Assembly (NCBI GenBank): GCA_034006035.1
Contig: JAVETN010000009.1
Location: 47,322 to 111,321 of the forward strand
DNA length: 64,000 nucleotides
DNA from: Desulforegulaceae bacterium
GTDB taxonomy: Bacteria > Desulfobacterota > Desulfobacteria > Desulfobacterales > JACKCP01
Direction of reading: 5' to 3'
Each line of letters starts with the position of its first letter. Positions within the stretch are counted from its first letter, which is position 1. A program made the position numbers and the translations under genes. Under the pieces are notes generated by a model that was not told the DNA's origin, ran no database searches, and saw only the letters and a program-made list of their open reading frames with translations. Of the stretch, positions 36,636 through 46,416 are shown piece after piece.

Positions 36636-38942
36636 ATGACAGATAAACTGGAAGGTAAAATTTCAGGAATAAACCTGACAAATTTTCTTCAGATAGTTCA
36701 GATGGAAAAGCCTACAGTTAAACTTCTTATAGCAAGAGGAAATAAAGAAGGAGCTCTTTATATTGAAAACGGTGAAATAATTGACGCTGAAACAAAATCA
36801 GGGCTCAAACATCTTGAGGCAGCATATGAAATAATTTCATGGGACAATTCCTCCATTGAGCTTAAAAAGACCATCTCCGATAAAAAAAGAATAATAAAAA
36901 TGCCCCTGATGAATATTTTGATGGAGGCACTGAGACTAAAAGATGAAAAAAAGATCTCTCCCCAAGAAGAAGAAATAGATGAACTTGAAATAAAATTCGA
37001 AGAAGAAAGTGAAATCTTAAGTAAAGACTTCCAGGCTGAGTTGCCTGAAGATTTCTCGCCTGATACTCTAGATGAATCAGATGAAATATCTTTTCCTGAT
37101 TCAGAAGAAAGCTTTGATGAGCTTGATTCTATAAATTTTGGCCAAGAAAGCTTTGACCCTGTTTCAAAAGACAAATCAGCCCAAAAAAACCTTGAAGATC
37201 ATCTTGAAACAAGCCAGGAAAAAACAGACCCTCAAAACCAGAAAAACACTCTTGATAATTACGATATCGGTATTGAACTTGAAAATGAATCTTCTTTAAG
37301 TGAGTTTACAGATCAAATTGTCCTTCCCGAATTAAAAAACAAAAAACAACCAAAAAAAATTAAAAAAGCAACTCCTTCCATAGAAGATTTTATTGAAAAA
37401 AAATTCCCATGGAAAAAAATTATTATTGGTTTTCTTTTTGCCTTAATTTCTATTTCCATTTCAGTTACGGGCTATATTTATATTAATAACAAAAAAATTG
37501 AAAAAATTTATTTGTCTGTCCTAACCGACCTTGACAAAATGGATTATGAAGATCAAAAAATAAACCTTTTAAAAGCATTTATTTCAACCTACCCTAAATC
37601 AAACCCAACTGAAAAAGCAAAAATCAGACTAAACACTATTTTAAAACGTACTCAAAAAGAGTCTTTTGAGCTGATGATCCAAAAAATAAACCAAACTCCA
37701 GTTGATGATGAATATAAAGAAAGAGCCTCTAGATTTTACCTAAACTTCCTCCAAAGATTTCCTGAAGGAAAATATTCAGAAAAAACAAAAGAACTTTTAA
37801 ATAATATTCCTGAAATAATTAAAAACTATGAATTTGAAAAACTTCAAGCAATACCTGATTCTGAAACAGAGAAAAAAATTTTTGAGCTTGAAAACTTCAA
37901 AATAAAATACCCCGAAACAAAGATTGAGGAACTAACACAAATTAAAAACAAAGCAGGAAATTATTATTTAACATCCATTGAAATTGAAGTAGAAAAAGTT
38001 GATTCTCTTGAAAAATTTGAAAAAGTGAAGAAAAAAATTGAAACCTTTAATAAACTTTTCCCAATGCATCCACATAAATACAAAACTTCAAGACTTTTAA
38101 GAACCCTTGAAGAAGAAAAATGGGCTCAAGTTCTTTTAAAATATGCAAAAGACAGCTCAGCTTCCATTGAAAAAGAAAAAGAGTTCCTAAAAAATTATAT
38201 ACAAAACAATAATAAATATAAAATAGTTAATGCTGCAAACACAAGAATACGAGAAATTGACTATATTTTAAATGAAAAACAAAAATTTGAAAATTTAATG
38301 ACTTATTCTTCAAATTCAAACTACTCTCTTGAAAACAGAATAAACAGATTAAAAGCCTATATTCATTCTGATACTTTACCCGAATACAAAAAAGCATCTG
38401 AACAAAAACTAAATCAGCTTAAAAAGCTTGATTTAAGTGCTCAAAAATCAGTTGAAAAAACAAAAACAATTCAAGACAAAAAAATAACTGAGACAAAAAA
38501 CATAAATGAAATGATAAAAGAATCCTTTTCAAAAGCTAGTTTTGTAAGAAAAAAACTTGCTGACTCTTCAAGATTTTTCATCTATGGGAACTTTTCTTTT
38601 AAAGATAACCTTACAGGTAAAACCTGGCTGATTATTGATTCTGACGATTTTTCAGATAAAAAATGCTATTTCTTTAAAGATGCTCAGGAAGCAGTGAAAC
38701 AAATAAATATTGATGAATTTTCAGACTGGAGACTTCCAAGTGAACAAGAACTTTTAAGTCTTTTTAAAAATAAACCTTTTTTCCCCATAGAAAAAAACAA
38801 ATGGTACTGGTCTAAAGATGTGTTTGAAAAAGGATTTAACACTTATTCTGCAGTTATAACAGACAATCAAAGTGAACAACGAGAAAAACTTAATAAAGAT
38901 ATTTTCTATGATTGTGGAATTTTTAAAGCCATAAGACCTTAA
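36636..38942 (+). CDS. DUF4388 - transmembrane - DUF1566 protein
   Basis: A 768-residue protein. The N-terminal DUF4388 (PATAN-like) domain, residues 1-85 (LEGKISGINLTNFLQIVQMEKPT; GALYIENGEIIDAE), is usual in signalling proteins of Deltaproteobacteria. An acidic Glu/Ser/Asp-rich linker follows, then one hydrophobic segment (about 262-284), a long Lys-rich helical region with TPR-like YPKSNPTEKAKIR repeats (about 290-620), and a C-terminal DUF1566 domain (about 648-765, FKDNLTGKTWL; DWRLPSEQELLSLF; YWSKDV). The single TM puts DUF4388 in the cytoplasm and DUF1566 outside. Function unknown; a cross-membrane sensor or scaffold is possible. Confidence 0.8.
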   Translation: MTDKLEGKISGINLTNFLQIVQMEKPTVKLLIARGNKEGALYIENGEIIDAETKSGLKHLEAAYEIISWDNSSIELKKTISDKKRIIKMPLMNILMEALRLKDEKKISPQEEEIDELEIKFEEESEILSKDFQAELPEDFSPDTLDESDEISFPDSEESFDELDSINFGQESFDPVSKDKSAQKNLEDHLETSQEKTDPQNQKNTLDNYDIGIELENESSLSEFTDQIVLPELKNKKQPKKIKKATPSIEDFIEKKFPWKKIIIGFLFALISISISVTGYIYINNKKIEKIYLSVLTDLDKMDYEDQKINLLKAFISTYPKSNPTEKAKIRLNTILKRTQKESFELMIQKINQTPVDDEYKERASRFYLNFLQRFPEGKYSEKTKELLNNIPEIIKNYEFEKLQAIPDSETEKKIFELENFKIKYPETKIEELTQIKNKAGNYYLTSIEIEVEKVDSLEKFEKVKKKIETFNKLFPMHPHKYKTSRLLRTLEEEKWAQVLLKYAKDSSASIEKEKEFLKNYIQNNNKYKIVNAANTRIREIDYILNEKQKFENLMTYSSNSNYSLENRINRLKAYIHSDTLPEYKKASEQKLNQLKKLDLSAQKSVEKTKTIQDKKITETKNINEMIKESFSKASFVRKKLADSSRFFIYGNFSFKDNLTGKTWLIIDSDDFSDKKCYFFKDAQEAVKQINIDEFSDWRLPSEQELLSLFKNKPFFPIEKNKWYWSKDVFEKGFNTYSAVITDNQSEQREKLNKDIFYDCGIFKAIRP

Positions 38943-38945
38943 TTT

Positions 38946-39662
38946 ATGTCAAATTTTAAAAAAGCCCAAAAAGAAATAAGAAGCCTTGAAAACAAAAAAA
39001 TGGCAAATCATTTAAAAAGGTTTTTCAAAACTCAAAAAGGAAGTTACGGTGAAAAGGATCTATTCCTTGGGGTAAAAGTTCCTGAGTTAAGAAAAATTCA
39101 AAAAAATTTTCCTTTAAACCTGGAAGAAACCGGGCTTTTTTTAAAATCCCCTTTTCATGAAGAACGATATTTTGCACTTATTAATCTTGTCAACCTGTAT
39201 GAAAAAGCAAACAAAAAAGAAAAATCATTTATTGTTAATAAAATTTACCTTAAAAACACCGAATATATAAACAATTGGGATTTAACAGATTTATCAGCTC
39301 CAAAAATAACAGGAAATTATTTTTTAAAAATCAACTACAAAAACAAAGATATTCTAAAATCAATGGCTTTTTCCAATTATCTTTTTGACAGAAGAATTGC
39401 CATTGTTTCAACTCTTTACTTTATTAAGCACAATTATTTGGATTTTCCCCTTGAAATAAGCAAACTTCTCTTAAAAGATGAAGAAGACCTTATTAACAAA
39501 GCTGTTGGATGGATTTTAAGGGAAGTAGGAAAAAAAGACGATAGAAAACTTATAGAGTTTCTTAGAAACAATTATTCTAATCTTAAAAGAGTTACTTTAA
39601 GGTATGCCATTGAAAAATTTAAAAAAAATAAAAGGACCGATTTTCTTAAGGGTATTTTTTAA
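38946..39662 (+). CDS. AlkD-like DNA alkylation repair protein
   Basis: A 238-residue all-helical HEAT-like repeat protein of the AlkD family, DNA glycosylases removing bulky or positively charged alkylated bases. Recognisable parts: FLGVKVPELRKIQKNF, FHEERYFALINLV, NWDLTDLSAPKITG, RRIAIVSTLYFI and AVGWILREVGKKD. The Trp-Asp pair in NNWDLTD corresponds to the conserved lesion-contact region. It starts 3 bases after the preceding gene's stop and its last 59 bases overlap the next ORF. Confidence 0.87.
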   Translation: MSNFKKAQKEIRSLENKKMANHLKRFFKTQKGSYGEKDLFLGVKVPELRKIQKNFPLNLEETGLFLKSPFHEERYFALINLVNLYEKANKKEKSFIVNKIYLKNTEYINNWDLTDLSAPKITGNYFLKINYKNKDILKSMAFSNYLFDRRIAIVSTLYFIKHNYLDFPLEISKLLLKDEEDLINKAVGWILREVGKKDDRKLIEFLRNNYSNLKRVTLRYAIEKFKKNKRTDFLKGIF

Positions 39663-40164
39663 CTTATTGATTTTGGTGTTTATTTCATTTAAAACTTTGG
39701 CATTTTCATCTGATTTAATTTATTTTGCATCCTTTGAAGAAAAAACCTCAAACGGAAAAACAATTTCTTCCCAGCTTTATTTAAATCCTGTAAGAAAATC
39801 TCTTACAAACACTAAGTTCAGCAATTTTTCCTGGGATATAATCATAGAAAACAAATTAAAGAAAAAAGAAATAATGGAAAATGGAATTAAAGCCTTTCTT
39901 TTAAAAAACGGAAAACTTTCCATTGAATCATATTCACAAAAAAGCGGTTCCAAACTTGATGATACTGTCTTTGCTTATTTTGAAGGATATTTTAAAAACA
40001 ATATAGAAGTTATAAAAGTTGAAAAAATTGAAAATTCTACAAAAACAAAGGTATACTTTAAAGCAATGTATTCCCCCTTGTCTTATCCAGATAATTGGAG
40101 CAGAATAATTTTAAAAGATAAAATTCAATCCGAGTTTAAATATTTTAAATCATTTTTTTATTAA
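39604..40164 (+). CDS. Hypothetical exported protein
   Basis: A 186-residue protein with a basic N-terminus and a hydrophobic stretch (RVFFNLLILVFISFKTLAF, residues 16-34), a probable signal peptide with cleavage around residues 33-36. The mature part (SDLIYFASFEEKT, WDIIIENKLKKKEI) is beta-rich. No family recognised. Its ATG at 39604 lies in the 3' end of the AlkD-like gene (59-base overlap), which is unusual; a TTG or GTG start near 39663 inside the signal region would avoid the overlap but leave almost no n-region. Confidence 0.65.
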   Translation: MPLKNLKKIKGPIFLRVFFNLLILVFISFKTLAFSSDLIYFASFEEKTSNGKTISSQLYLNPVRKSLTNTKFSNFSWDIIIENKLKKKEIMENGIKAFLLKNGKLSIESYSQKSGSKLDDTVFAYFEGYFKNNIEVIKVEKIENSTKTKVYFKAMYSPLSYPDNWSRIILKDKIQSEFKYFKSFFY

Positions 40165-40173
40165 AGGTGTTTA

Positions 40174-40617
40174 ATGAAAGCAATAATTCAAAGAACAAAT
40201 TATTCAAAGGTTGAAGTTGAAGACAAAATAATAGGAGAAATAAAAAAAGGACTTCTTGTTTTTCTTGGAGTAACCCATGAAGACAGCGAAAAAGAAGCTG
40301 ATTATCTTGCAGATAAAATTATTAATTTAAGAATATTTTCTGATAATGAAGATAAAATGAATTTAAGTCTTTTGGACATTAAAGGAGAAATTCTTGTTGT
40401 CTCCCAGTTTACTCTATATGCAGACACAAAAAAAGGACGAAGGCCTTCATTTGTAAAAGCCGCCAAACCTGAAAAAGCAGAAAGACTTTACAATTATTTT
40501 ATAGAAAAACTCAAAGGAAAAGGAATTAAGCCCCAAACCGGTAAATTCCAGGAAACAATGAATGTTTCTCTTTTAAACAACGGACCTGTAACCATAATTG
40601 TTGATACTGATGATTAA
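40174..40617 (+). CDS. dtd: D-aminoacyl-tRNA deacylase
   Basis: A 147-residue hydrolase that removes D-amino acids (and glycine) mischarged on tRNA. The conserved SQFTLYAD motif (residues about 73-80) and the C-terminal [11 protein letters not shown] (family NxGPVT) form the active-site loops. The length is typical. AAAGGTG precedes the ATG by 5 bases. Its last 8 bases overlap the next gene's start. Confidence 0.95.
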   Translation: MKAIIQRTNYSKVEVEDKIIGEIKKGLLVFLGVTHEDSEKEADYLADKIINLRIFSDNEDKMNLSLLDIKGEILVVSQFTLYADTKKGRRPSFVKAAKPEKAERLYNYFIEKLKGKGIKPQTGKFQETMNVSLLNNGPVTIIVDTDD

Positions 40618-41776
40618 AAAAATTTTAACAATTCTAATTATCCTTTGTTTTCCTGCCAATTTATATTGTGCACAAAGATCTATTGTTTTATTTGATCCTG
40701 AAAAAAACAAAGCCCTTTATTTTGAAAACATTGAAAAAGAACTTATTCCAGCTTCTACAATCAAGGTGCTTACAGCCCTTATTTCCATTGAAAAACTTGG
40801 GCTGGATTATAGATTTTCGACAAAAGCCTATATAGATGAAAAAAACAATCTTTATATAAAAGGATTTGGAGATCCCCTTTTTATTTCTGAGCAAATTAAA
40901 AAGTTTTCCAAAAAAATTTCCAAAAAATCCCATTCAAAAGAATTTAATGATCTTATAATAGATCAAAGTTTTTTTTCTCAATTATCAATCAATTTTAAAG
41001 GAACAAAAACATTTTCTAAAAATACATACGATTCTCCAAACAATGCTCTTGCTGCAAACTTTAATTCTGTTTGTTTTAAAAAAAAAGATAATATCTTTAT
41101 TTCATGCGAAAAAGAAACTCCACTTTTAAAAGAAGTATTGTTTCTTATTGAAAAAACAGGCCTTAACAAAGGAAGAATCCCCTTATCCGCTATTAATAAT
41201 GCAAACCTTTTATATCCAGCTCAGCTGATCAAATACTTTCTTGAAAATGAAGGTATAAGTTTTAATGGAAAAATAAGACTGATAAATAGTAAGGACAAAA
41301 ATGATTTAAAAGAAATAGTTGATTTCAAATCAGACTTTACCTTAAAAGATATAATTGAAAAAATGCTCTTTTATTCCAACAATTTTATTGCCAACCAGCT
41401 TTTCATGTGCATAGGCGCTGATAAAAACGGAGCTGACATTGAAAAATCAGTTAATTATTATAAAAATTATTTAGACCAAAATCAAATTACAGCAAATATT
41501 ATCGAAGGAAGCGGGATTTCCCGGGAAAATAAAATTTCAGCCAAAAACATGGTCACAATTTTAAACCAATTCAAACCTTATTATTTATTGATGAAAAAAG
41601 ACGGAAACGGAAATTTTTATAAAACAGGAACTCTTACAGGAGTAAAAAACATCTGCGGCTATTACCTTGACAATGAAAATAAAATTTTTATTTATTCAAT
41701 TTTTCTAAATGAATCTGACAAAAATCCTTTTAATGAGTTTTCTTTTTTAAAAGACAAAATTAAAAATGACTTCTAA
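40610..41776 (+). CDS. PBP4-like D-Ala-D-Ala carboxypeptidase/endopeptidase (S13)
   Basis: A 388-residue exported penicillin-binding protein. Signal peptide [20 protein letters not shown], then the three active-site motifs of S13 enzymes: SxxK in PASTIKVL (Ser49, Lys52), SxN in [10 protein letters not shown] (near residue 265) and KTG in [10 protein letters not shown] (near 345). It trims peptidoglycan peptides in the periplasm. ATG 40610 is preferred to the TTG at 40598 because it gives the standard signal peptide. Its start overlaps dtd by 8 bases. It is shorter than PBP4 of enterobacteria (about 470), with the middle inserted domain reduced. Confidence 0.87.
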   Translation: MIKKILTILIILCFPANLYCAQRSIVLFDPEKNKALYFENIEKELIPASTIKVLTALISIEKLGLDYRFSTKAYIDEKNNLYIKGFGDPLFISEQIKKFSKKISKKSHSKEFNDLIIDQSFFSQLSINFKGTKTFSKNTYDSPNNALAANFNSVCFKKKDNIFISCEKETPLLKEVLFLIEKTGLNKGRIPLSAINNANLLYPAQLIKYFLENEGISFNGKIRLINSKDKNDLKEIVDFKSDFTLKDIIEKMLFYSNNFIANQLFMCIGADKNGADIEKSVNYYKNYLDQNQITANIIEGSGISRENKISAKNMVTILNQFKPYYLLMKKDGNGNFYKTGTLTGVKNICGYYLDNENKIFIYSIFLNESDKNPFNEFSFLKDKIKNDF

Positions 41777-41779
41777 TCC

Positions 41780-42352
41780 ATGAAAAATATTATTTTAATT
41801 TCAATTTTTTCTTTTTTTAGCTTTTCCTCTGTTTTTGGAGAAGAAGCCAATTGGTTTCATCCTCCTGAGTACCCCAACGGACTTTATCTTGAAGTTGGAG
41901 GTGGAAAAAAGTCAGACTCTTCTTCATGGATAGAACTTGGAATGCTTGGCTCACCTTCAGATTTTATTGAATACAGGGCATCATTCAGTCACCTGGGAAT
42001 TAAAAAAAACAATGACAAAAATTATTTTACAGGACTTAACTTAGGCACAAGAATAAAATATTCCTCTTTTATCACTCCTTTTTTGGGTGTTGGTGTTTTT
42101 GCAGGTTATTTGCTTGAAACCAATGAAGATGATGAAGATGACGAACAAAAAAAAACTGGAATATATTATAAAAATGATGAAAAAAAAGAATATCTTGATG
42201 ATATAATTTATTGTTTTTATCCTGAGGCAGGATTTTATTTTCAGTTTAAAAACAATTCCAAAATCTACCTGTCTTCAAAATACATGATTACAAGTGAAAA
42301 AATAGACGATTTCTTTTTATTTACAATTGGATTTTCATTTACTTATGAATAA
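41780..42352 (+). CDS. Hypothetical outer-membrane beta-barrel-like protein
   Basis: A 190-residue protein with a signal peptide (MKNIILISIFSFFSFSSVFG, cleavage near residue 20). Alternating hydrophobic/polar strands (YLEVGGGKK, LGTRIKYS, PFLGVGVFAGYLL, PEAGFYFQF, IYLSSKYM, FLFTIGFSFTYE), a terminal aromatic-rich strand and an acidic loop (NEDDEDDEQKK) suggest a small 8-stranded outer-membrane barrel. No family recognised. It starts 3 bases after the S13 enzyme's stop. Confidence 0.7.
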   Translation: MKNIILISIFSFFSFSSVFGEEANWFHPPEYPNGLYLEVGGGKKSDSSSWIELGMLGSPSDFIEYRASFSHLGIKKNNDKNYFTGLNLGTRIKYSSFITPFLGVGVFAGYLLETNEDDEDDEQKKTGIYYKNDEKKEYLDDIIYCFYPEAGFYFQFKNNSKIYLSSKYMITSEKIDDFFLFTIGFSFTYE

Positions 42353-42500
42353 TTAGTGCTGAACTAAAACTGATTTTTGTTAAACTTTAAAGTCAGATTT
42401 AAAATTAATTCTTAAACTTTCCAAATATTCAGTTTAAATTAGATACAAATTTTGTATTTTTACCAAAATAAAATTTACAACAATAAAAAAAGAATCCCAA

Positions 42501-43868
42501 ATGAATCAAAATAAAGATTTAATCCTTGATGAAAAAACACTTTTAGCTCTTATTAAAGAAAAAAAATCTAGAGAAATAGAGTTTTTTTTCGATAATCTAT
42601 CATCCTTTGAAACCGGAAGATTTTTTTCAAGACTTGATTCAGAAGAAAAGCAAGTTGTTTTAAAAACTCTTTCATTTGAAAAAGCTGCTAACCTTATAGA
42701 ATTGATTCCTGAAACTGTTGCGGCTGAAATTCTTGAAGAGATGGACCCAAAGGATGCTGCACCAATAGTAAGCCTAATTGAAAGCAATCAAAGAGCCGAT
42801 ATAGTTTCAGAAATTGATCATAGTGCTGCAAATTCAATCATTCATGAAATGGATCCTGAAGAAGCAAACGATCTTAAGTTTCTTTCAGGATACTCTCCGT
42901 TCGTTGCCGGCGGTCTTATGATCACCGAATATCTCTGGCATTATGAGTCTGAAAAAGTATCTGATATTATAAATGATTTAAGAACAAATCAAAAAATATA
43001 CTCTGATTTTGATGTTCAGTATGTGTATGTTGTAAATAGTGACAAAATTCTTACAGGTGTTTTAAGATTAAGAGATCTTCTTGTATCTCCGGGAATAAAA
43101 ACCGCAAAAGATATAATGATAAACAACCCAGTTAAAATTGACCACAACACTCCTCTTGCCGAGCTTGATGATTTTTTTGAAAAAACAGGCTTTATAGGTG
43201 CTCCTGTAGTTGATTCTAAAGGAAAACTTATTGGAGTCATAAAAGAATCGGATGTTGATGAAGCTCTCATTGATAAAAACGATGAAACCTATCTTAAAAC
43301 ACATGGTATCATAGGCGGTGAAGAACTACGTTCCATGCCTTTATTTAAAAGAACCACAAGAAGATTTTCATGGCTTTTGGTTAATATTTTTTTCAATATC
43401 ATTGCTGCCGGAGTAATTACTGCATACGAAGACACCTTAGCCCAGGTAATAGCTCTTGCAGTTTTTCTTCCAATTATTTCAGATATGAGTGGAAATACAG
43501 GCACTCAGGCTCTTGCAGTATCGCTTAGAGAACTGGATCTTGGTCTTATTAAGCCCAGGGAAATCTTTAGAGTCTGGCGTCAGGAAGTATTGCTTGGTGT
43601 TATTAACGGAGCTGCTCTTGGAGTTGTTCTTGGAGGAGCCGCCTATCTTTGGAAACAAAATCTATACCTTGGTCTTGTAATTGCCTCGGCAATGTCTTTA
43701 AACTCTATTATTGCTGTTTCACTTGGAGGAACAATCCCTCTTTTTTTTAAACTTATCAAGGTTGATCCAGCCCTTGCATCCGGGCCGGTTCTTACAACAA
43801 TAACCGATATGTGCGGTTTTTTTCTTGTTTTAAGTTTTGCTACTGCAATGCTTTCATATCTTACCTGA
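42501..43868 (+). CDS. mgtE: Magnesium transporter MgtE
   Basis: A 455-residue Mg2+ channel. The N-terminal helical domain (about 15-135; EILEEMDPKDAAPIVSLIE, IIHEMDPEEANDL) is followed by two CBS domains (about 140-265) that close the gate when Mg2+ is high, and five C-terminal TM segments (from about 295; LPIISDMSGNTGTQALAVSLREL, the pore region). The gene has its own 148-base upstream gap; no Mg-sensing leader was recognised there. Confidence 0.95.
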   Translation: MNQNKDLILDEKTLLALIKEKKSREIEFFFDNLSSFETGRFFSRLDSEEKQVVLKTLSFEKAANLIELIPETVAAEILEEMDPKDAAPIVSLIESNQRADIVSEIDHSAANSIIHEMDPEEANDLKFLSGYSPFVAGGLMITEYLWHYESEKVSDIINDLRTNQKIYSDFDVQYVYVVNSDKILTGVLRLRDLLVSPGIKTAKDIMINNPVKIDHNTPLAELDDFFEKTGFIGAPVVDSKGKLIGVIKESDVDEALIDKNDETYLKTHGIIGGEELRSMPLFKRTTRRFSWLLVNIFFNIIAAGVITAYEDTLAQVIALAVFLPIISDMSGNTGTQALAVSLRELDLGLIKPREIFRVWRQEVLLGVINGAALGVVLGGAAYLWKQNLYLGLVIASAMSLNSIIAVSLGGTIPLFFKLIKVDPALASGPVLTTITDMCGFFLVLSFATAMLSYLT

Positions 43869-43981
43869 AAAGTTTTTTAATCAGACTGAAAAGCTTTTAT
43901 CTTTTTTTCAATAATTTTTACAATTAAAAGAAATTAGCAAAAGGGCAAAATTCAAAAATTTCATTAAACTTTTAAAAATTA

Positions 43982-44779
43982 TCAGGATTTTTGTCTTTGA
44001 GCATCAATGCCTGAACTTGATATATATGCATAGGCACTGTGATTATGAATTGATTCAAAATTTTCTACACTTACTTCAAACCACAAAATATTTTTATCTT
44101 CATAAAGTTTTAAGGCTACATCCCTTGCAATATCTTCAACAAACTTAGGGTTTTTATATGCCCGTTCTGTTACTTCTTTTTCATCGACTCTTTTTAAAAC
44201 AGAATAAAGTTCACATGAACTTGAATCTTCACAAATTTTAATTAAATCTTCCATCCAGATGAATTTTTTAAAACGAACACCAATAGTTATAATTCCTCTT
44301 TGATTGTGTGCTCCCCCATCACTGATTTCTTTTGAGCAGGGACAAAGGGAGGATATAGGAACCTCAACCTGAGAAACAATATCTATTTTGCCATTAACAT
44401 CGCTTTGACCTGTGATTTTACAAGAATAGTCCATTAAGCCGGAAACTCCTGTAACAGGAGCATTTTTCTTAACAAAATAAGGGAATTCTATTTCAATATG
44501 AGAAGACTTTGCATTAAGTGAAGACTTCATCTTTCCAAGTATTTCAGAAAACGCCTCATAGGACAATTCCTGTCTGAACATATTGAGCATTTCCACAAAC
44601 CTGCTCATATGGGTTCCCTTTGTATGATGGGGTAAATCCACATACATATTTATGTTTGCAACTGTTTGCTGATATTTGTTTTCTTTATCCTGAACTGTGA
44701 CAGGATATCTAAGATTTTTTATTCCCACTTTATCTATGGGAATATTTCTATAGTCTTTTTCTTTTTGCACATCCTTCAT
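43982..44779 (-). CDS. folE2: GTP cyclohydrolase FolE2 (type IB)
   Basis: Converts GTP to dihydroneopterin triphosphate for folate and queuosine synthesis; FolE2 is the metal-flexible alternative to zinc-dependent FolE. The 265-residue sequence has the family's SSLCPCSKEISDGGAHNQRG and VEIEFPYFVKKNAPVTGVSGLMDY segments and the C-terminal ESIHNHSAYAY. The start at ATG 44779 is preferred over the adjacent GTG 44782, since the GGG box is about 7 bases before the ATG. It follows the TtcA-like gene by 9 bases. Confidence 0.94.
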   Translation of the reverse strand: MKDVQKEKDYRNIPIDKVGIKNLRYPVTVQDKENKYQQTVANINMYVDLPHHTKGTHMSRFVEMLNMFRQELSYEAFSEILGKMKSSLNAKSSHIEIEFPYFVKKNAPVTGVSGLMDYSCKITGQSDVNGKIDIVSQVEVPISSLCPCSKEISDGGAHNQRGIITIGVRFKKFIWMEDLIKICEDSSSCELYSVLKRVDEKEVTERAYKNPKFVEDIARDVALKLYEDKNILWFEVSVENFESIHNHSAYAYISSSGIDAQRQKS

Positions 44780-44788
44780 CACAATACC

Positions 44789-45544
44789 CTATAAAAGATA
44801 ATCAGGTGAAACATGAGACATTGACCTGAATATATTTTCCTTTACACGCTCATTCTTTCCATAAAGAGTTTTTAAAAAAACTTTCATTTCATCCCTTTTA
44901 GAAACTCCTGCCGAAGGACATTTGTTTTCAAAAACAGGGATACCAGAACTTTTTATAAAACTTGAAACAAGATTTTCATCGACAAGACAAAGAGGTCTTA
45001 TAACCCTAAACTTCCCCTTGAACATCTCCTGGTTTGGAACCATAGTTCCAAGACTTCCTTTGTAGCACATATTTAAAAAAAGAGTGGCTATAAGATCGTC
45101 TTTTGTATGGCCAAATGCAATTTTATTGCATCCAAATTCAGCGGCAAGCTCAAAAAGCCTTTTTCTTCTATTCCATGAACACAAAAAACAAGGACTTTTA
45201 TTTATATTATCAAGCCCATGGGCCATTACACCAAAATCTGTATATTCAAGATGAATACTGATATCATTTTCATTTAAAAAATTTTTAACTTCCTCAGCAG
45301 ATCCATCATCAAAACCTGGATCAATATGTACAGGAACTATTTCAAAATCAACAGGGATCCAGTCTTTTCTGTCGTTCAAGCAGGCTAAAAGAGTCATTGA
45401 GTCTTTGCCCCCTGAAACAGCAAGAAGAACTTTATCTTTGTCATTTAAAAGATTAAATTTGATACAGGCTTTACCAATAAGCTTGTTCAAACGAAAATAT
45501 TTTTTATTTCTGTCTAAAAAATATTTTTTATTCAGAACCGCCAT
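44789..45544 (-). CDS. TtcA/TtuA-family tRNA thiolation enzyme
   Basis: A 251-residue PP-loop ATPase: [14 protein letters not shown] (residues about 40-53) with SGGKDS, then a [17 protein letters not shown] pair and a later Cys in [14 protein letters not shown], which together match the three Fe-S ligands of TtcA. TtcA makes 2-thiocytidine at tRNA position 32; TtuA makes 2-thiouridine at 54, so the exact product is open. It starts in the last 17 bases of rpoZ (overlap), hence coupled to it. Confidence 0.88.
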   Translation of the reverse strand: MAVLNKKYFLDRNKKYFRLNKLIGKACIKFNLLNDKDKVLLAVSGGKDSMTLLACLNDRKDWIPVDFEIVPVHIDPGFDDGSAEEVKNFLNENDISIHLEYTDFGVMAHGLDNINKSPCFLCSWNRRKRLFELAAEFGCNKIAFGHTKDDLIATLFLNMCYKGSLGTMVPNQEMFKGKFRVIRPLCLVDENLVSSFIKSSGIPVFENKCPSAGVSKRDEMKVFLKTLYGKNERVKENIFRSMSHVSPDYLL

Positions 45545-45731
45545 CAGAGTCCCTGACGACTTTACCTGCAGCTATCTCACGTAAAGCCATAACAACATCC
45601 TCATTCTTAGCTCTTTGAACAAGATACTCAGAGCCTTCTCTTAACTGCCTGACCCTTGCAGCAGCCAAATGAACAAGTTCAAAGCGGTTTTTTACCTTTA
45701 CCAAACAGTCTTCAACTGTAATTCTTGCCAT
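45528..45731 (-). CDS. rpoZ: RNA polymerase omega subunit
   Basis: A 67-residue subunit that supports assembly of RNA polymerase. [24 protein letters not shown] is the standard N-terminus. The start at 45731 is chosen over 45743 because GGGAG lies 5 bases upstream. Its C-terminus overlaps the TtcA-like gene by 17 bases. Confidence 0.94.
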   Translation of the reverse strand: MARITVEDCLVKVKNRFELVHLAAARVRQLREGSEYLVQRAKNEDVVMALREIAAGKVVRDSDGGSE

Positions 45732-45871
45732 TTTTACTCCCATTGTTTTTTATTCAGTTTCAAAACTAAAATTTTATTTAATCAGATTTTAAATTTAAAT
45801 CCAAAATTATTTCCAAATTTAAATTTTCCACTTGAGTTTAAATAAAACTATAATTCCGGTAGTTATTGATT

Positions 45872-46339
45872 TTAGAGTATTTCAACTATTTCGTATATTC
45901 TTTTACCACCAGGAGCCTGAAAAGTCACTTCATCCCCTGGAACTTTTCCTAAAATCCCTTTACCAAGAGGAGAGGTAACTGAAATTTTACCTTTATCTAT
46001 ATCGGATTCATCGGGCCCTACAAGCTGATATTTGACTTCTTCGCCTGTGTCAATATTTTCAAGAAGAATTATTGCTCCAAAAACAACTTTATCTTTAGAA
46101 AGTTTGGACGGATCAATAACATCTGCATTTGCAAGTTTATATTCAAGTTCATTTATCCTGCCCTGAATAAAGGATTGTCTTTCCTTTGCTGCATCATATT
46201 CCGCATTTTCCGAAAGATCACCATGAGCTCTTGCAGTTTCAATAGCTTCAATGTTTTTAGGTCTTTCAACAGTTTTAAGACTTTGCAGCTCGTTCTTTAA
46301 AACCTCGAAACCCTCTTTAGTGATCGGAATTCTTTCCAC
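45872..46339 (-). CDS. greA: Transcription elongation factor GreA
   Basis: A 155-residue factor that promotes transcript cleavage by stalled RNA polymerase. The N-terminal coiled coil carries the acidic tip (DLSENAEYDAAKERQ, residues about 42-56), followed by the FKBP-like domain ending VTSPLGKGILGKVPGDEV and YEIVEIL. The start is GTG 46339, preceded by AGGAGGG. Confidence 0.96.
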   Translation of the reverse strand: MERIPITKEGFEVLKNELQSLKTVERPKNIEAIETARAHGDLSENAEYDAAKERQSFIQGRINELEYKLANADVIDPSKLSKDKVVFGAIILLENIDTGEEVKYQLVGPDESDIDKGKISVTSPLGKGILGKVPGDEVTFQAPGGKRIYEIVEIL

Positions 46340-46363
46340 GTTTTACCCTCCTTGATAAAATAA

Positions 46364-46392
46364 AAAGAGACCATGTTTTCAACGGTCTCTTT
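46364..46392 (-). terminator. Terminator after asd
   Basis: AAAGAGACC (46364-46372) pairs with GGTCTCTTT (46384-46392); on the minus strand the T-rich flank completes it. It lies between asd and greA, so these are separate transcripts or partly so. Confidence 0.85.
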
Positions 46393-46416
46393 AACAAAAA
46401 CAATCTTTAATAGTGA

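Noticed and set aside
42353..42500. Mg-sensing leader (M-box) before mgtE
   Set aside because: The gap is short and AT-rich, with no recognisable conserved core.
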